Shown: positions 11,380 through 23,727 of the stretch, in pieces
How the letters are laid out: every line of letters begins with the position of its first letter
How positions within the stretch are numbered: position 1 is the stretch's first letter
DNA from: Brasenia schreberi
Lineage: Eukaryota; Streptophyta; Magnoliopsida; Nymphaeales; Cabombaceae
NCBI GenBank assembly: GCA_036023115.1
Contig: JAYKKT010000064.1
Coordinates: forward strand, 10,314,001 to 10,378,000
Length of the DNA stretch: 64,000 nt
Direction of reading: 5' to 3'
Position numbers and translations under genes: made by a program
The notes under the pieces: generated by a model
Databases searched by the model: none
The model's input: only the letters and a program-made list of their open reading frames with translations
Told to the model about the DNA's origin: nothing

Positions 11380-13790
11380 ACATTGACCGATTTGCTCCTA
11401 TCCCAAGGGTTTTGAAGGAAAAGTTTGCAACCTTGTCGGAGCAAGATGTAGAAAGTATTTCTCAAACGCTATAATAAGATTTATCCATAGTTGATCCCTA
11501 CTGATTTGATTAACCTCAAACAGAAAGGTGGGAGAATCTATCAAGGTATTGTTTGAGAAGTTTCACGAGTTGGTCACTCATTGCTAGATGAAGTTTAACG
11601 AGGCTCAATATGTGATCTTAATGCGAAATTATTTGCTTTCATAGATCAAGAAAGAGTTGGCAAGCCATTTCTATGTGACCCTGGCCTAATTGGCTAATAG
11701 AGTAGTAGAGATATAATATATCTTGAACACTCATGATACATCATTCAACAAGTAAAAGGATCAAAGAAGACTCAATGCCAGTTTTGATGTCCTTCATAGA
11801 GGACATGATGTAGGAGATTGATGAGGAGTTTAATTTGGCTAACGTTATGATAACTGAGTTAATCTAGGGTTGCCTTATGTTTGTAATACAATTCGACCCT
11901 TAAAAGGGAAAGAAAATGGAGCTTTGGTTAAAAGTTGATTAAATTTTTAACTTGCTCCTGAAAGATTGATAAATTCGTCTTCTTGAGGGTCACTTGATTC
12001 CCTCTCAAGATAAATTGAAAATTATTCCAATACTACAAATGGCACAACCTAACCTCGTATGGTATAAATCAATGTGTCGATCAAATTTTTGACTTGCTCC
12101 TGAAAGATTGATAAATTCGTCTTCTTGAGGGTCACTTGATTCCCTCTCGAGATAAATTGAAAATTATTCTAATACTATAAATGGCATAACCTAACCTCAC
12201 ATGGTATAAATCAATGTGTCAAGTTTCTTACAGTCATGCGACATGACATTAAAAAAGGTCGCCTCAAACTAGCAGAAAAAGAACTCGAAGCTGATTTAAA
12301 TTCATTTCTAACTATAGCTGCAATAGTTGAAGATGGCCTCACATTGCCATTCTGCACCATTACAGTAGAGTGCACACAAATGTTGTCAAGAAAATATGGT
12401 AAGCAAAGAGTATTGAGTAGAGTCAGCCTATACCATCAAGAAGAGACAAAACACTTGAGAAAAGAGTGGTGGATAGAGGATGAATGAGAGTCGCCCAAAC
12501 CCATTTGTTTGTCGATTCAGCCTACAATCTGGCAGACTCGAGGATCTTCTCAATAGAAATAGTGCCCTTGTTTATAGCATCATGAGAAGCTATAGAGGTA
12601 GAAGCCTCGAGAAGCGCTACATCTTAACCATTGGGGATTCGTCTAGTACTACTCTATATGGTGTTGGTAAAAAGAACTCCCAATTCAAACTAGAAAAATG
12701 GCGCTAAGCCTGATTCAATGACACATCATAATCAATGACACCCTCTTTGGGTTATCGAGCAACCCTAGAATTTCGGAAAGAGACCATGCTCTCATGGTAA
12801 GGTTGGATGATCACATCTTGCATTGATCCAACAGTTGATCAATGGTTGGATAACTCCTTGTACAGTAAACACGTACTTAGAAATGGCAGGGTTAGAGAAG
12901 AAGCGTCCAATGTTGAAAAAAATTAGAGTTATATGGAATCCCAAATGGCCCAAAGGGAGATGTCCCATGTACATTGTATTGAATCCTTCCATATTCTGAC
13001 GAGGAGTCAAAGCACGACTATCCACAAAGGCCAAGAAAGGGCAAGAACCGAAAGCCCAACCTATCTCGTTTGAATGAGGAAGAAAGAATCAAACATGCAA
13101 TCAAGTCGCGAGACTCCACAACGGAGAGTTGCACGGTGTCAAACGAGAAAGAAATAGATGTTGGGAATGCTAAATCAAAATGATGTCAATATTTCTTACC
13201 CAAAGATACTAACGAATGGATTGAAGCGGTACTCGACGAGTGGTGAAAGGATTGATAGGCTCCCAACAATGTCAATCAAGAAGAAACTAACTAGAGGATA
13301 AAAGCACTCACTATCATTTGGAGAGAAGGACAAAATTCATAGAATTCTCATGAAGAAACCCAGAATGCTTTTGGAGTCGAGGCCACCAGAGGGGCAAATG
13401 AGTTTTCTGGTTCTGCAAGGACAGTGGTTGATTCGAATAACATTTGCAAGGTTGAGTCTACTAATGTAGAGCCAAGCAAAATTCCGGACAATATGCAAAC
13501 TCAAGTTATCAACGAATGGAAATTTGAAGAAGTCGCCAAAGAAGATTTTTCATATGAGACCTATATATCCAATAAAGACTTTGATGATTTTCGGTTCTAT
13601 CTATCATAGAGTTTAGTCACTATTCTCCTAGCGAGTTTCGCCCTTGTGGAGCATTCTCGACCCACCGAGGATGATGATTTTTTTATAGATGAGTCATACT
13701 ATATGGTTTTTCTTAACAATATCGACTTACGAATAGGGTTTGAAAAGCCGCATGAAGTTGACACCAAGCATCTTCAAATATCATAGCAAT
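11380..13790 (+). mobile_element. Decayed Gypsy retrotransposon relic (gag to pre-protease region)
   Basis: Plus-strand frames, broken by many stops, resemble plant Gypsy gag and the following spacer. About 11525-11710 reads GESIKVLFEKFHELV and later IKKELASHFYVTLA, like the gag region of Tat/Athila-type elements. 12236-12487 holds a Lys/Glu-rich segment starting MRHDIKKGRLK. 13190-13606 holds EWIEAVLDEW and EEVAKEDFSYETYI. The EWIEAVLDEW block recurs as DEWVELVLAEW at about 44050 in the second Gypsy relic, tying the two to one family. No RT or integrase is visible here, and I could not define LTRs. Lineage placement is inference. Confidence 0.6.
11937..12220. repeat. 142-bp tandem duplication
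   Basis: 11937-12078 and 12079-12220 are nearly identical (both hold GACTTGCTCCTGAAAGATTG-like text and end ATCAATGTGTC). Only a handful of substitutions separate them, so the duplication is younger than the decay of the Gypsy relic it lies in. Confidence 0.9.
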
Positions 13791-13847
13791 GATAAATGAC
13801 CATTCTTTTAGATGGGTGTTGCCAACGAAAATACAGTACTAAATGTG

Positions 13848-13856
13848 ATATATATG

Positions 13857-13942
<86 letters not shown>
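13848..13942. repeat. Compound (TA)n(TG)n microsatellite
   Basis: A TA-rich lead is followed by about 35 TG units, read directly. Confidence 0.95.
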
Positions 13943-13945
<3 letters not shown>

Positions 13946-15548
13946 AGAAAGGAAAATAAAATGTAAAATGTAAAAGACTTGCACTAATCTTTCATAGAAC
14001 CAAGGACTTCTGCCAACTAATCACCCCACACGTTTTACAAGCTATGCGTTTTTTCATGAAAGTAGTGGACACATGAATATAACTAAGTTGGCTGTCCCCA
14101 ACATTTTAGTGTTACTTCGGCCACAATTCACATTTCGATATCGTTTTGAAACGGGAAATGTGACGCCAAATACGTTTCCATGCAATCTTGCTTGGGATGA
14201 TAAAAGAAATCCTTCACTAATCAAAAGAAGTCTTGGCCTTCACACGGATCATTTTGAATATTGAAGACAACTTGATTTATCACATTATGATAACAAAGCT
14301 CGCTGCAGCCACAAAACTGTCAATGAACATGTGCGACGTTGATCAACCCCAGTTACAAGAAAGCTATGAATAATTGCTGTGATTTCCTTCGATCTTAGCT
14401 CACATCGAGATCACGGCCGGTTGTGCAACAGCTGTAATTATTTGCACTTTTTCTTTTGTTACAATGGAAGGCCGAAGCCTAAAACACACCCATGGATGCC
14501 CTGGGAGTCGAATTCACCACCAGAATTATGAGAGTCAAGGAGCCCTGCAAGATGAGCTAAGAGGCTCTACATGTGTTGTATATCATGAATAGCGAACTCA
14601 ATATGCCATTCATCGAACCAAGTGTGTTAGGTCACCTGGCAGGGCCCTTTGACATAATGCAGGGCCGAGTTCCTATGCCACATAGACACTTTTGTGAGGG
14701 TACGACACCGTTTGGGAGCAAGCTATGAACATTGCAGCAACTTTCTTCGATGCTAGCCATGTCTGAGGCAGGCTGGTTGCACAACAGTTGTAATATACTC
14801 TTTGCAATCAACATTGTTTACAATGTCAAAGAATTGAGCACAATCTGGAGATGTCAAAATGGGTTTAGTGGTAAATTTGAAATATCTTTCGGTGCACAAT
14901 CTTATGTAAACATCTTCATCATTCGATATTTGAGACGAAAGATTGAAGTTGTAATAAAACAAAAAACATTTAATTCAAAATCTTCATCGTTGATCATATA
15001 AATATCTAATGATAAAAATGTTTATGCAAGATTTTTATCGAAAGACATTATACATTATCACTACCCCTCTCTCTATATATAAAGAGAGTGTGTCTGATTG
15101 GATCCTGCTTACCACTAACTCTGTTTGCTCACGCATGAGTGTAATAACATTGTCTTGCATATTTTATAAAAAACCTTTAAAAACTTTTCAAATTACGTTC
15201 ATACTATCAAAAAGCAATGTCTAGGTATGTCAATGATGAGTATGATCTGATTTTCATATATATAATAGAGAGATAGTGGTAGATGCATATTGTTTTTCGG
15301 TAAATAAACTTGAATAATCATCTCAACTATTCGATCTTTGAAGTCATAATTAATGTACGATAGATTAAATGCAAAGTATAAAAAGTATAATTGATACTTT
15401 TAATTCAAATCTATACCGTTAATAAGGTGGTTGGCTCAACGTCAACAATGAAGCTTGGCCCAGGGGGCTGGTCCGGCCCGGCTCATGCCCAGGCCAGACC
15501 AACATTTTACAGGCTCACATATTATTTGGGCTAGCCTGGCCTAGACAA
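13943..15548. other. Intergenic sequence with SINE-like fragment
   Basis: No protein-coding gene recognised. A SINE-like copy (14455-14575) is listed separately. A weaker box-B-like patch lies near 14655-14680. The remainder is AT-rich with no clear affinity. Confidence 0.45.
14455..14575 (-). mobile_element. tRNA-derived SINE copy
   Basis: On the minus strand there is a box-A-like TTAGCTCATCTTGCAGGGCTC, a box-B-like GAATTCGACTCCC, then a 3' module TTTTAGGCTTCGGCCTTC. The same 3' module follows box B in the SINE at 52089-52212. Ends and target duplications were not resolved. Confidence 0.5.
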
Positions 15549-15655
15549 TCTACAAACTTGAGTTATTAATGAACGGGAATTTGAAAAAGTCGCCAAAGAT
15601 GATTTTTAAGATGAGACCTATATATATCCGATAAAGGCTTCAATGATTTTCTTTC
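15549..15655 (+). mobile_element. Displaced fragment of the Gypsy relic
   Basis: About 100 bp closely matches 13495-13600, including the text encoding the FEEVAKEDF-like segment and ATGAGACCTATATAT. It is an isolated second copy 2 kb from the first, carrying a stop where the first copy is open. Confidence 0.75.
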
Positions 15656-15778
15656 CAACTAGGAGCAGGACCACGCCAACCAGCCCGCGGTGGGGCCCTG
15701 GTTCCTGCTGGACCCAAAAATCACTGAACTTGTGTTGTTGCCATTATTATAGCATGAATGGCTTATCTTTGGCATCAT

Positions 15779-16229
15779 TAGGAATGGCAACCGGGTGGGG
15801 TGGGGCAGGTTTCCACTCCCCCCGCACCTGCCCCGCCCTAACATTTCCTTTATACTTCCCATCCTGCAGGTCTTGAGGCATCAAACCCGCACCCACCCTT
15901 TGTTTCTTATTACAACCCGACCCCGCCCCATTTCAAAGTATAAAAATATTTTTTTAAATATTTGAAAATATATATTTTACATAAAATATTTATAGTATTT
16001 ATATTATTAAACTAATATTACATATATTTAGTTATATTTATATAAAAATATATAGTTATAAACACACACATATATAAATAATATATATGTAAAATACTAT
16101 ATATATATATATATCGAAGCAGGGCAGAGCGGGTTTACCATAAACTCGACCCAACCAAACCCGCATGGGCGGGGCTTTCCCCTCAAAAATCTGCCCCAGG
16201 GTCGAGGCGGGTGGAAATTGCCATTCCTA
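15779..16229. mobile_element. MITE-like element with GC-rich ends
   Basis: The ends are perfect 12-bp inverted repeats: TAGGAATGGCAA at 15779-15790 and its complement at 16218-16229. The outer TA on each side could be the duplicated target. Ends are strongly GC-rich (GGGTGGGG..., ...GGCGGGTGG) while the 250-bp middle is very AT-rich. There is no open frame. Homologous ends occur at 38800-40303 and near 50007, so this is a dispersed family. The superfamily is uncertain. Confidence 0.7.
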
Positions 16230-16289
16230 CTATGTGACAAGTGTGCCACATCCCCATGTTAGAAAACGAGCACCAAAATAGGCACCTAT

Positions 16290-16420
16290 CTTGTTCTGTC
16301 CCTGTGTAACAATGAGGAGGCCGAAGCCTGATGTACGCCTGGCGTATTGAGCTCATGACTTTCAACTTGTGGGTCGACCCACTAGCCAGGTGAGCCGGTG
16401 CTGGTTGTGCCTCCCCTTGT
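16290..16420 (-). mobile_element. SINE-like copy, family B
   Basis: The minus strand reads GCTAGTGGGTCGACCCACAA, then GTTGAAAGTCATGAGCTCAA, then CATCAGGCTTCGGCCTCC. The same ordered blocks occur at 16695-16800 (plus), 17125-17245, 26285-26420 and more weakly at 26925-27010. The layout is that of a tRNA-derived SINE with a degenerate box B (GTCATGAGCTCAATAC). Confidence 0.6.
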
Positions 16421-16694
16421 TCATGACCAGGAATGCAGTTACTGTATTGCATCTATCCTTATTTACGTTGCTAAAAAGGAGTGCCTGTTTTGATGGTTAA
16501 TATCGGTATTATCAATAAGATAACCTTTATAAATATGCACCTAATTAACTTGGCTCTTGCTCAACCTCACCTTGTTATGTTAGGGAAGAATTTGGCTTCT
16601 TGCTTGGTTGGTCAACGCGTCCAAATGAAGAACTTGAACCAGAAACTCGCCGACTTGATGAATCTTATTCTGTCCTGAAAATACTTGGAGAACC

Positions 16695-16800
16695 GAACTA
16701 TGGGCAATAGCTCAGCCCGCTAGGTTTGGTTGACTCACAAGTTCAAGGTCATGAACTCGATGCGTGAGGCATGCTTATACTTACACTTGCTTGTATCATA
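16695..16800 (+). mobile_element. SINE-like copy, family B
   Basis: The plus strand reads TAGCTCAGCCCGCTAGG (box-A-like), then ACTCACAAGTTCAAGGTCAT and GAACTCGATGCG (box-B-like), matching the complement of the 16290-16420 copy. Boundaries are approximate. Confidence 0.55.
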
Positions 16801-17124
16801 TTTTTTGAAAAAAATCACTTTTTATTTTATGATTTGCGAAATTATCACTTTAATATCAAACATTTTTCTTAATACTGTCATATTTACATCAATGCCACCT
16901 CATCACACATCATGGCCATGTCAACACCACATCAATACATATATATCATATCTTTTCAAAACTAAAAAAATGTTAATGTAACACTGACGTATTATCACGT
17001 TATTATGCGACATCATAGAAAAGAAACGTGTATTACCTGTTGGCCAGTAAGTATCATAACAATGCAAACTACACTTAAGTAATAGAAAACCGCAAGGTCT
17101 TAAAATGGCAATTTTACCGGGATA

Positions 17125-17245
17125 CAAAAGCGAAGTTTTCCCCCCTTTTCGGTAAAATGGAGAGGGTGAAGCCAGATGCATTCCCTAGGTATTGAATTGA
17201 TGACCTACAACATGTTAGTCAATCCCCAAGGCAGGTGAGTTCTTG
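17125..17245 (-). mobile_element. SINE-like copy, family B
   Basis: The minus strand carries AACTCACCTGCCTTGGGG, GTAGGTCATCAATTCAATAC and CATCTGGCTTCACCCTC in the same order and spacing as the other family-B copies. Confidence 0.55.
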
Positions 17246-18499
17246 TCCATTATATACTTTTGCGTGCATATTTTATATATTACTTTTCCAAAATTTATCT
17301 ATATTCCTTTTCCAAAAATTTTCTGGGTCTATATTTGGTTATATTGTCCCATATCTCTATCCATTTTCTTGAGGATATGAGTAATATTATCCACATCATG
17401 TTCAATATTATTCATATGGATATATGTCTCGCATGTAAATGGTGTCTAAATGTGTATGGAGTTACTATTCACATATTCTTTTTACTATCTAAACACCTTT
17501 TTTTTCAAAAATATCAAAATTATTTATCATGACTTTCTCTCTTCTCTCACACTCAATTCCAACAAGAGTATCTCTCATCATATCTCTTCAACGAGTGATA
17601 TTTCATTCATCTTTTGGGTTGTCGTGGTTGAACAATGCTCTTACGAATCTCATCAAAAAAATAAAAACAACGTGAAGTTCCTTACTTGAGATGTGCAAGT
17701 GCCGCGTCTTGAGCCAAAAAAAAAATCGTTTTTATTCTAGTCAAAAATGAAATCAATATATCAAATAAATGATAAAAATACATCAAATCAATGATTTTCT
17801 AAAGACGTATAGCCCACAGTTGAACTTGGCATAGCTCTCCCCACCCTAAAAGATTTTCTAAATCTGGCATTAATCGTAATCAAGCAGTTTTACATTGGGT
17901 TTTTTCAACCTATAAAAGAAGATTTAGAGAAAGAAAAAAAACTTGGACAGCTTCTTCCTTGTTATGATTAAAAAAAGAATGGCTCTTTCACTCACTGAAT
18001 GACCTCCTTGATCCAACCCATATGTATACTTGTGAACAAGTCATCAAAGTCGGGTAATACTTGAAATGTGAAGGAGAATGATGATGCCCTCATGATTTTT
18101 ATTTTGAGTGAGATGTACTTGTATTTTAATTCTAAAAAAATATTTATATTTATTTCTATATAATACTGAACTTAAAATTTTTAAGATTTCAATTAAAACA
18201 CAAGCCTTACCTTATCCTCAAGTGGATCCGTCACTGATCACGCAACAAGTTTCAACTTTAGATTAAAATGGAAAATTATCTTTGGGGTATTTGAGTGGGA
18301 AAACAATGGCACGAAATCGAGCTCTATGACATCAAATTAGTCAACTCTAGAGTTTATGAGCCCGTTGATCGAGACATAAACTACTGTGCTTTTTTTTCTG
18401 GGTAGAGTGAGTTGCACTGGAATGCACAGAATCGGTTTAAAACTTTGCACGGATTCAAATTTTTGCCTTGTATATGGAAATTTTAAAGGGAGTCGCGTC

Positions 18500-18900
18500 G
18501 GATCGATCTTAATTACGAATGCAGATTGACACGAAGAGGTCCAGCGGAGCGGACCTGGTGAAGGTGGGGCCCAAGTCGGACGCCAAGTTCCGGACTACGA
18601 GAATACGACGACGGCGTACTCAGATGGACGGCTGAGCGCGGCTGGAGGTGCGTAGGCACCGTGCGGAGGGCAGAGATGAACGGAGCACGAAATCGCGGTC
18701 TTCACTTGGTCGACACGGAAGATGCCTCCGATGTTTGACACGTGGCCGTTGAAGGACTTTACTTTTAAACAAACATCTCTCTCGCATTTCCGGATTTCTC
18801 TCTCTTCCTATCAACGGTCCCAATCTGCGGCTTCCCATTTCCTTCTCTCTCTCTCTCTCTCTGTGTGTTTCTGGTTGAGGATCTATTGATTGTGTTCGAG
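18500..18900 (+). promoter_or_regulatory. Promoter and untranslated first exon of the PP2C gene
   Basis: A GC-rich island in AT-rich surroundings leads to a CT-rich leader (about 18775-18865). This ends at GTTCGAG with a good donor GTATGT from 18901. The pattern (CT-rich leader, long first intron, start codon in exon 2) is common in plant housekeeping genes. Transcription start and exon limits are inferred. An ABRE/G-box lies at 18738-18746. Confidence 0.55.
18738..18746 (+). promoter_or_regulatory. G-box/ABRE-type site
   Basis: ACACGTGGC contains the CACGTG core and the ABRE core ACGTGGC, recognised by plant bZIP and bHLH factors. It sits about 160 bp upstream of the predicted 5'UTR splice donor. 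Control by abscisic acid or light would be inference. Confidence 0.5.
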
Positions 18901-20454
18901 GTATGTCTCTCTCTCGTCTAAGTTTTGATGAATTAGGTTTAAATCGTCGGATGTATTCTTATTTTCGGGTTTTGTGGCCTGTTTATTTTTTCCTTTCCGA
19001 AGATCGAATTCTTGATTCTTTGAGGACGAAGTGGTTGGTGGATTACATGAACCAATTGTTAATACTTCATGTTCTTTTAAGAATTCTTCGTCTTATATCT
19101 GGATAGCTTAATTAGTTTTCATCCTGAGATTTATAAATGATCTTTCTGATTTGAAGATTATGGCTGTCATTTGTGTTGGTTGAACGTTAAATGGAGAGGA
19201 TAGTTTTTCGCGTAATTAAGTTTCGTGCTATTTGGTTACCTTAAAACTAAAATTTGAATTCGTTTCGTTATGAGTGTAATTCAACGAAAGTCTTTTGTGG
19301 CTTCATCAGTTGCGAAAGTTTGATTACACCTCTAATTTAGAAGGTTGAAGTTCCCTTTACATGGAGTGTGCGTAATTTTCTACGTACTTCTTTTCCATAT
19401 TGCACTAGTTTAGGGTTTTCTATACATACCTTGAAATCAACCTCAAATACATGCATATTGTGCTTCTATTTGTGTTCAACAAGTTGGTTCATGCTGGACG
19501 AATGCCCAGTGTGTATCCTTCCTGCATTTAGTTATAGCTATGACTCGTATTTGGTTTGTATGGATCTAATATCTAAAAGCGAATTTTGGTTCATGTTCAA
19601 CATCGTGTCTTTATTGTTTTGTATTTTAAGGTCGAATCTACTTGGTATTTAAGCCAATTTTACATTCTACTTTTTGTGTTTGTATTTTCTGTACTTATGA
19701 GCTGTTGTTTGGTTTACCGTCTCAAAAACCTGAATCTGTTTCATTCAAACATAATGGATCCCCGTGTCACACTAAGCAGACCATGTTAAATGCATCCATA
19801 TCGTTAATATATCATTTAGTTGCCAGACCTATACAAAGTCATGTTATATAAATGTGTCTGTATGTGTGTGCATGCACGCATGTGTTTGTATATATATATA
19901 TAGAGAGAGAGAGAGAGCTTGGATCTGCAAATCCTCCAAATTGTTTTCCCTAATATGACCCAGGTCCTGAAGATTGATAGTGCATAGTTCATCTCATAGG
20001 GATCACCAAGAAGCTGTTTTTGTCAATGAATAAAAGTGCTTCTTTGAAAGGAGGTAAAACAAGTAGTTTATAGACATTTCCCATTGAGTTGGCAGAAAAT
20101 CCTGCCTACACCTAAAACTCCAGTGATTCATAGAAGCCTTTTCCTTCTCCTACATTCCAATTTTCATCCTTGTCAATCACATTTACACGGTTCTTTAAAC
20201 CAGAAAAAAAGAGTTGGTAGACCAATTGTACATCTAAGGGAGGGAAAACAGGTGGCATTTTATGGATGTATAACTCTTGTCTTGTATAAACAAGAAAATA
20301 CCTAAGGAGTCAGGACCTACTTTTTCCTCCACTGTATGTGTCTCTAGTGTTGTCACTGTTTCTCCCTTAGTTTTGAGAATCACATATTCTTATTAGTTTT
20401 ATGATCTCTAGGGTGAAATTTATTAAACTTGTGTCCTTAAGAATGTGGTTTATT

Positions 20455-23400
20455 CAGTGTTGTCTGACGCGTATCGTATCATGTATCGCTGGGCTCCACG
20501 ATACAGGCATATCGTATCGTATCGTATCGTACTTTAATATTAAAATAATGCAAAAATTAATTAAAAATTATTAAAAATCCAAAAAAATCAAAAAATTCAG
20601 GAAAAAGCTGGTAATTGCTTTATATTCATATATTGTAAGTTTAATATAGATTGAGCATTCAACATTGAAAAATTGCATCCAAATTTACATATTTTGAATC
20701 CAAAAAATGAAATACAAATTACAGACATAGTTACATTTTACAAATTGGAATCAGGATCATGAACTAAATAATCTTCATCTTCTCCTTGTTGCAAATCCTC
20801 ATCATCATCAGCGACACCTTCTTCTTGGAAATCAAATTCTTCGTCTCCTTGATGTTGTTGTTGCACTCCTTCCAAATTAATCCAAGCAACGTCTTCTTCA
20901 GTTAGGAGGGCATTTTCTTGAGTGTCTTCCATAACCCAATCTTCTAATATATCAAAATTATCCAAACTTATTGGATCGAACTGACTTTCTTCTCTATTTA
21001 CTTTTTTTAATTGCCTACGACAAACAAAGATAAACAATTAGTAAATAATATTAACAATTGAAGACTGAAGTTAAACAATATTGAATTGAAATTTTGAAAG
21101 TAATACAACATTACCTTTCATGAAGGTGCATATTACAACGAATATAAACTAAATCATTTAGTCTTTTGTGTTCCAACCTGTTGCGCTTCTTTGTATGGAT
21201 GTGTTAAAAAACACTCCAATTTCTTTCACAACCTATTATACTATAGGTTTGGCTTAAAACTCTCACTGCAAAATCTCTAAGGTTTGGACAATCTGTTCCA
21301 AAACTGTTCCACTAAATATCTGTAGAAAAAGACAAACATTAGAGACATAATCCACAGTAATGTAAGATAAAACTTAAATATGAAAATAAACAATTTACTG
21401 TATGCATCATAGTGCGGTTGCGAATTGCAACAAGTAAACCCATCAAGTGAAGAGCATTATCATGTATCTCCATCTCTCGATGTATCGCATCTGCTATGCT
21501 CTAATCTGGGACTAATCTATCGATACATTCAATGATTCCTCGATTAACCTCACCGTCCCTTTTGATGGTTGCTGAGTACCTGAATGATGGGTTTAGATAG
21601 TAGGCTGATGCATGAATAGGCTGATGCAATTGTTTATTCCATCTACTATCAATTATTTTCCACACGGGCACATAATCTCTCTTTTTCCATTAAAGTTATT
21701 TCTGATGGCTTCTTTTGCCCTGTCAATGGCTTCATAAAGGTAGCCCATAGATGGTTTCTCCTCGCTGTCAGCCAATCTCAAAACTTTTACTAAATGACAA
21801 GTAATTTTCAATAATCTGATACATGCATTCCAAAATGAACTAAAAACTGTTTCTGCAATCTCATTCAACTTTCTATTTCTTCTGTTTTGAGACAACTCTG
21901 CAAATTGTTGCCACTCATCTGAAGAGAACGTTCTCTTCAAAGCTTGTTTCTGTCTCACAATACTCTGTACAGAAAAGAAATTTGTTGTGAACCGAGTTGT
22001 AGTTGTGCGAAGAAGCTTTGCACCTTCTGTATATTTCCTTATCATACACAAAACAAATGCATGGTTGGAAATGAATTTTGTAATATCTTGGTAACACTCA
22101 GTTGCTGCCTTTATTTTATCCATCTCACCAATGTCCTCGAGGATGAGATCTAAATAATGGGCTGCACATGGTGTCCAGTAGAAAGTCCCATAAATATCAG
22201 CTAACTCCTTCTCAACTGCTTTGTAGTTAGCTGCATTATCTGTAATCAATTGGACTAGATTCTCTAGCCCAACCTCCTGTATAACCTTATCAAATTCTTG
22301 TCGTAGGATCTCTGCAGTGTGACTCTCCTTTGACATATCTAGAGATCTGAAAAACATGAGTCCTTTAGGACAATATACAAGAAAGTTTAGCAATATCCTT
22401 CCTCGCCTATCGGTTCATCCATCAGCCATGATAGTGCATCTTGTTTCATTCCACGACTGTCTCAAAGTCGAATAATATTGTTGCACTTCAATGACGGTCT
22501 GATATAATATCTTCCCTCTCAACTTCTGATAAGAGGGTATCCTGTATCCTAGACCAATGTTAGCAATTGCTTGAAAATGAAAACTGTTTGCTGCATTAAA
22601 TGGAATGCATGCATCATAAAACCATCTTCCCACTGTAAGGTCTGCCTGATCATGCAGTTATTCTGAAGCCATAGCAGCACGAATTCTAGGTTGAGCACCA
22701 GGTGTAGTGGAAGGAGGAAAGAACGAATGTATAATAGAAGAAGCTCTTCCTCTACTCCTTCTTGAACTTCCTCTTCTGTCACCTCCAAAGTATTCAGTTG
22801 CAACCCTCTTTCCTCTGCTAGGTGCTCGTGAACTGCTACTACCAATCTCTGTTCTAGCATCTGAAGGCAAACTATCAGTGAATCCAACTCCAGTGGCAGT
22901 AGCATCATCAACTTCTTCACACATATGGAAATCATCCTTTTGTTATCTTCTTTCCTGTATGCTCTCAATCATCTGCAAGCATTGCCATTTAATACCTTCT
23001 GGCACACTTCTAACTCTTTCTGTGCATGGAGCAACTTCTTTCATGGTTCCTGTTAGGTGGTGGTTCAACCTTGAAATTTCACCACTAACCACCTTTTCAC
23101 AAAATAAGCATCTAATCTTTAACTTGGAACCCTCAACTGATATACCCCACTGCCATACCGGATCATCAAACCGATAATGGGAGTCTCTATCACCCCTTCC
23201 TGTCATCTCAATGGAGTACTTTAATTCAAACAAAAACCTAAAAATAAAAGCACTTTGTAAATCCCCCAATCTTCAAATAACACTCAAATGGAGTGTCTCC
23301 CACTTCATGAATGCAATAAAAATTGTATACACACACTTAATAACTTTATATTTTGTCATTCAAAAAAAATAATAAACGAAATAACACAAAAAGAAACAAA

Positions 23401-23727
23401 TATAAATGAAAAAAATGAAAAAAACATTAAAAATATACCTAAATCAGAATTTGGGGCTTGCACGGACACTGTAGGGCACGATTTTAGAGCTTTGAACACC
23501 AAGAAGGCGAAAACCGGCTCTTAGGGAGCTTGAGGAACCCAAAAAGAGAGAGAAAACCCATGAAAAATCGCGGGTTTCGGTCGGCCGGGGACCCTTTATA
23601 AGGGTCCCAGGGCGTATCGTCCGTATCGCACGATATGATGCGATAACTTGTTAAAAACGATACACAGGGGTGTATCGTATCGTGGTGGCACGATACGATA
23701 CGTATCGGTGCGATACGGATAACACTG
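20455..23727 (-). mobile_element. hAT DNA transposon inside the PP2C 5'UTR intron
   Basis: Both ends start CAGTGTT reading inward (20455 rightward, 23727 leftward), the hallmark of hAT terminal inverted repeats. They are flanked by an 8-bp target duplication with one mismatch: GGTTTATT (20447-20454) and GGTTTATC (23728-23735). Both subterminal regions carry dense GTATCG/CGATAC repeats (20470-20535 and 23610-23720), likely transposase binding sites. The internal gene (minus strand) encodes a BED finger, a DUF659-type hAT domain and a C-terminal dimerisation region, so the element was once autonomous. It is now broken by nonsense codons and a frameshift. Confidence 0.95.
20738..23206 (-). pseudogene. 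hAT transposase pseudogene (BED, DUF659, hAT dimerisation)
   Basis: The putative start ATG is at 23206-23204. An N-terminal BED-type finger follows (IRCLFCEKV...LNHHL...VAPC), then a low-complexity Ser/Arg linker, then the DUF659 region (FYDACIPFNAANS; MADG-stop-TDRRGRILL), and the RNase H-like part (LITDNAANYKAVEK, CAAHYLDLILEDI). One frame runs from 23269 to 21653 with three stops: TAA at 22943-22945, TAA at 22658-22660, and TGA at 22415-22417. The last replaces the Trp of the conserved DGWTD motif. A frameshift near 21660 moves the frame to WKIIDSRWNKQLH, a stop follows LVPD, and another (21204-21206) interrupts the dimerisation motif (CERNWSVF then HIHTKKRNRLEH). A last exon with acidic tail is at 21017-20738, after an intron of about 100 bp. 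No active product is expected. Confidence 0.92.

Larger units (their letters stand above)
16230..18420. other. Intergenic sequence upstream of the PP2C gene
   Basis: Apart from three SINE-like copies (listed), this is AT-rich with no recognisable gene. Confidence 0.45.

Noticed and set aside
15643..16452. Pro/Gly-rich and Cys/His-containing frames
   Set aside because: They arise from the GC-rich MITE ends and a SINE-like copy, not from a gene.
22707..23177. Plus-strand 156-codon frame
   Set aside because: It is antisense to the hAT transposase BED and linker region.
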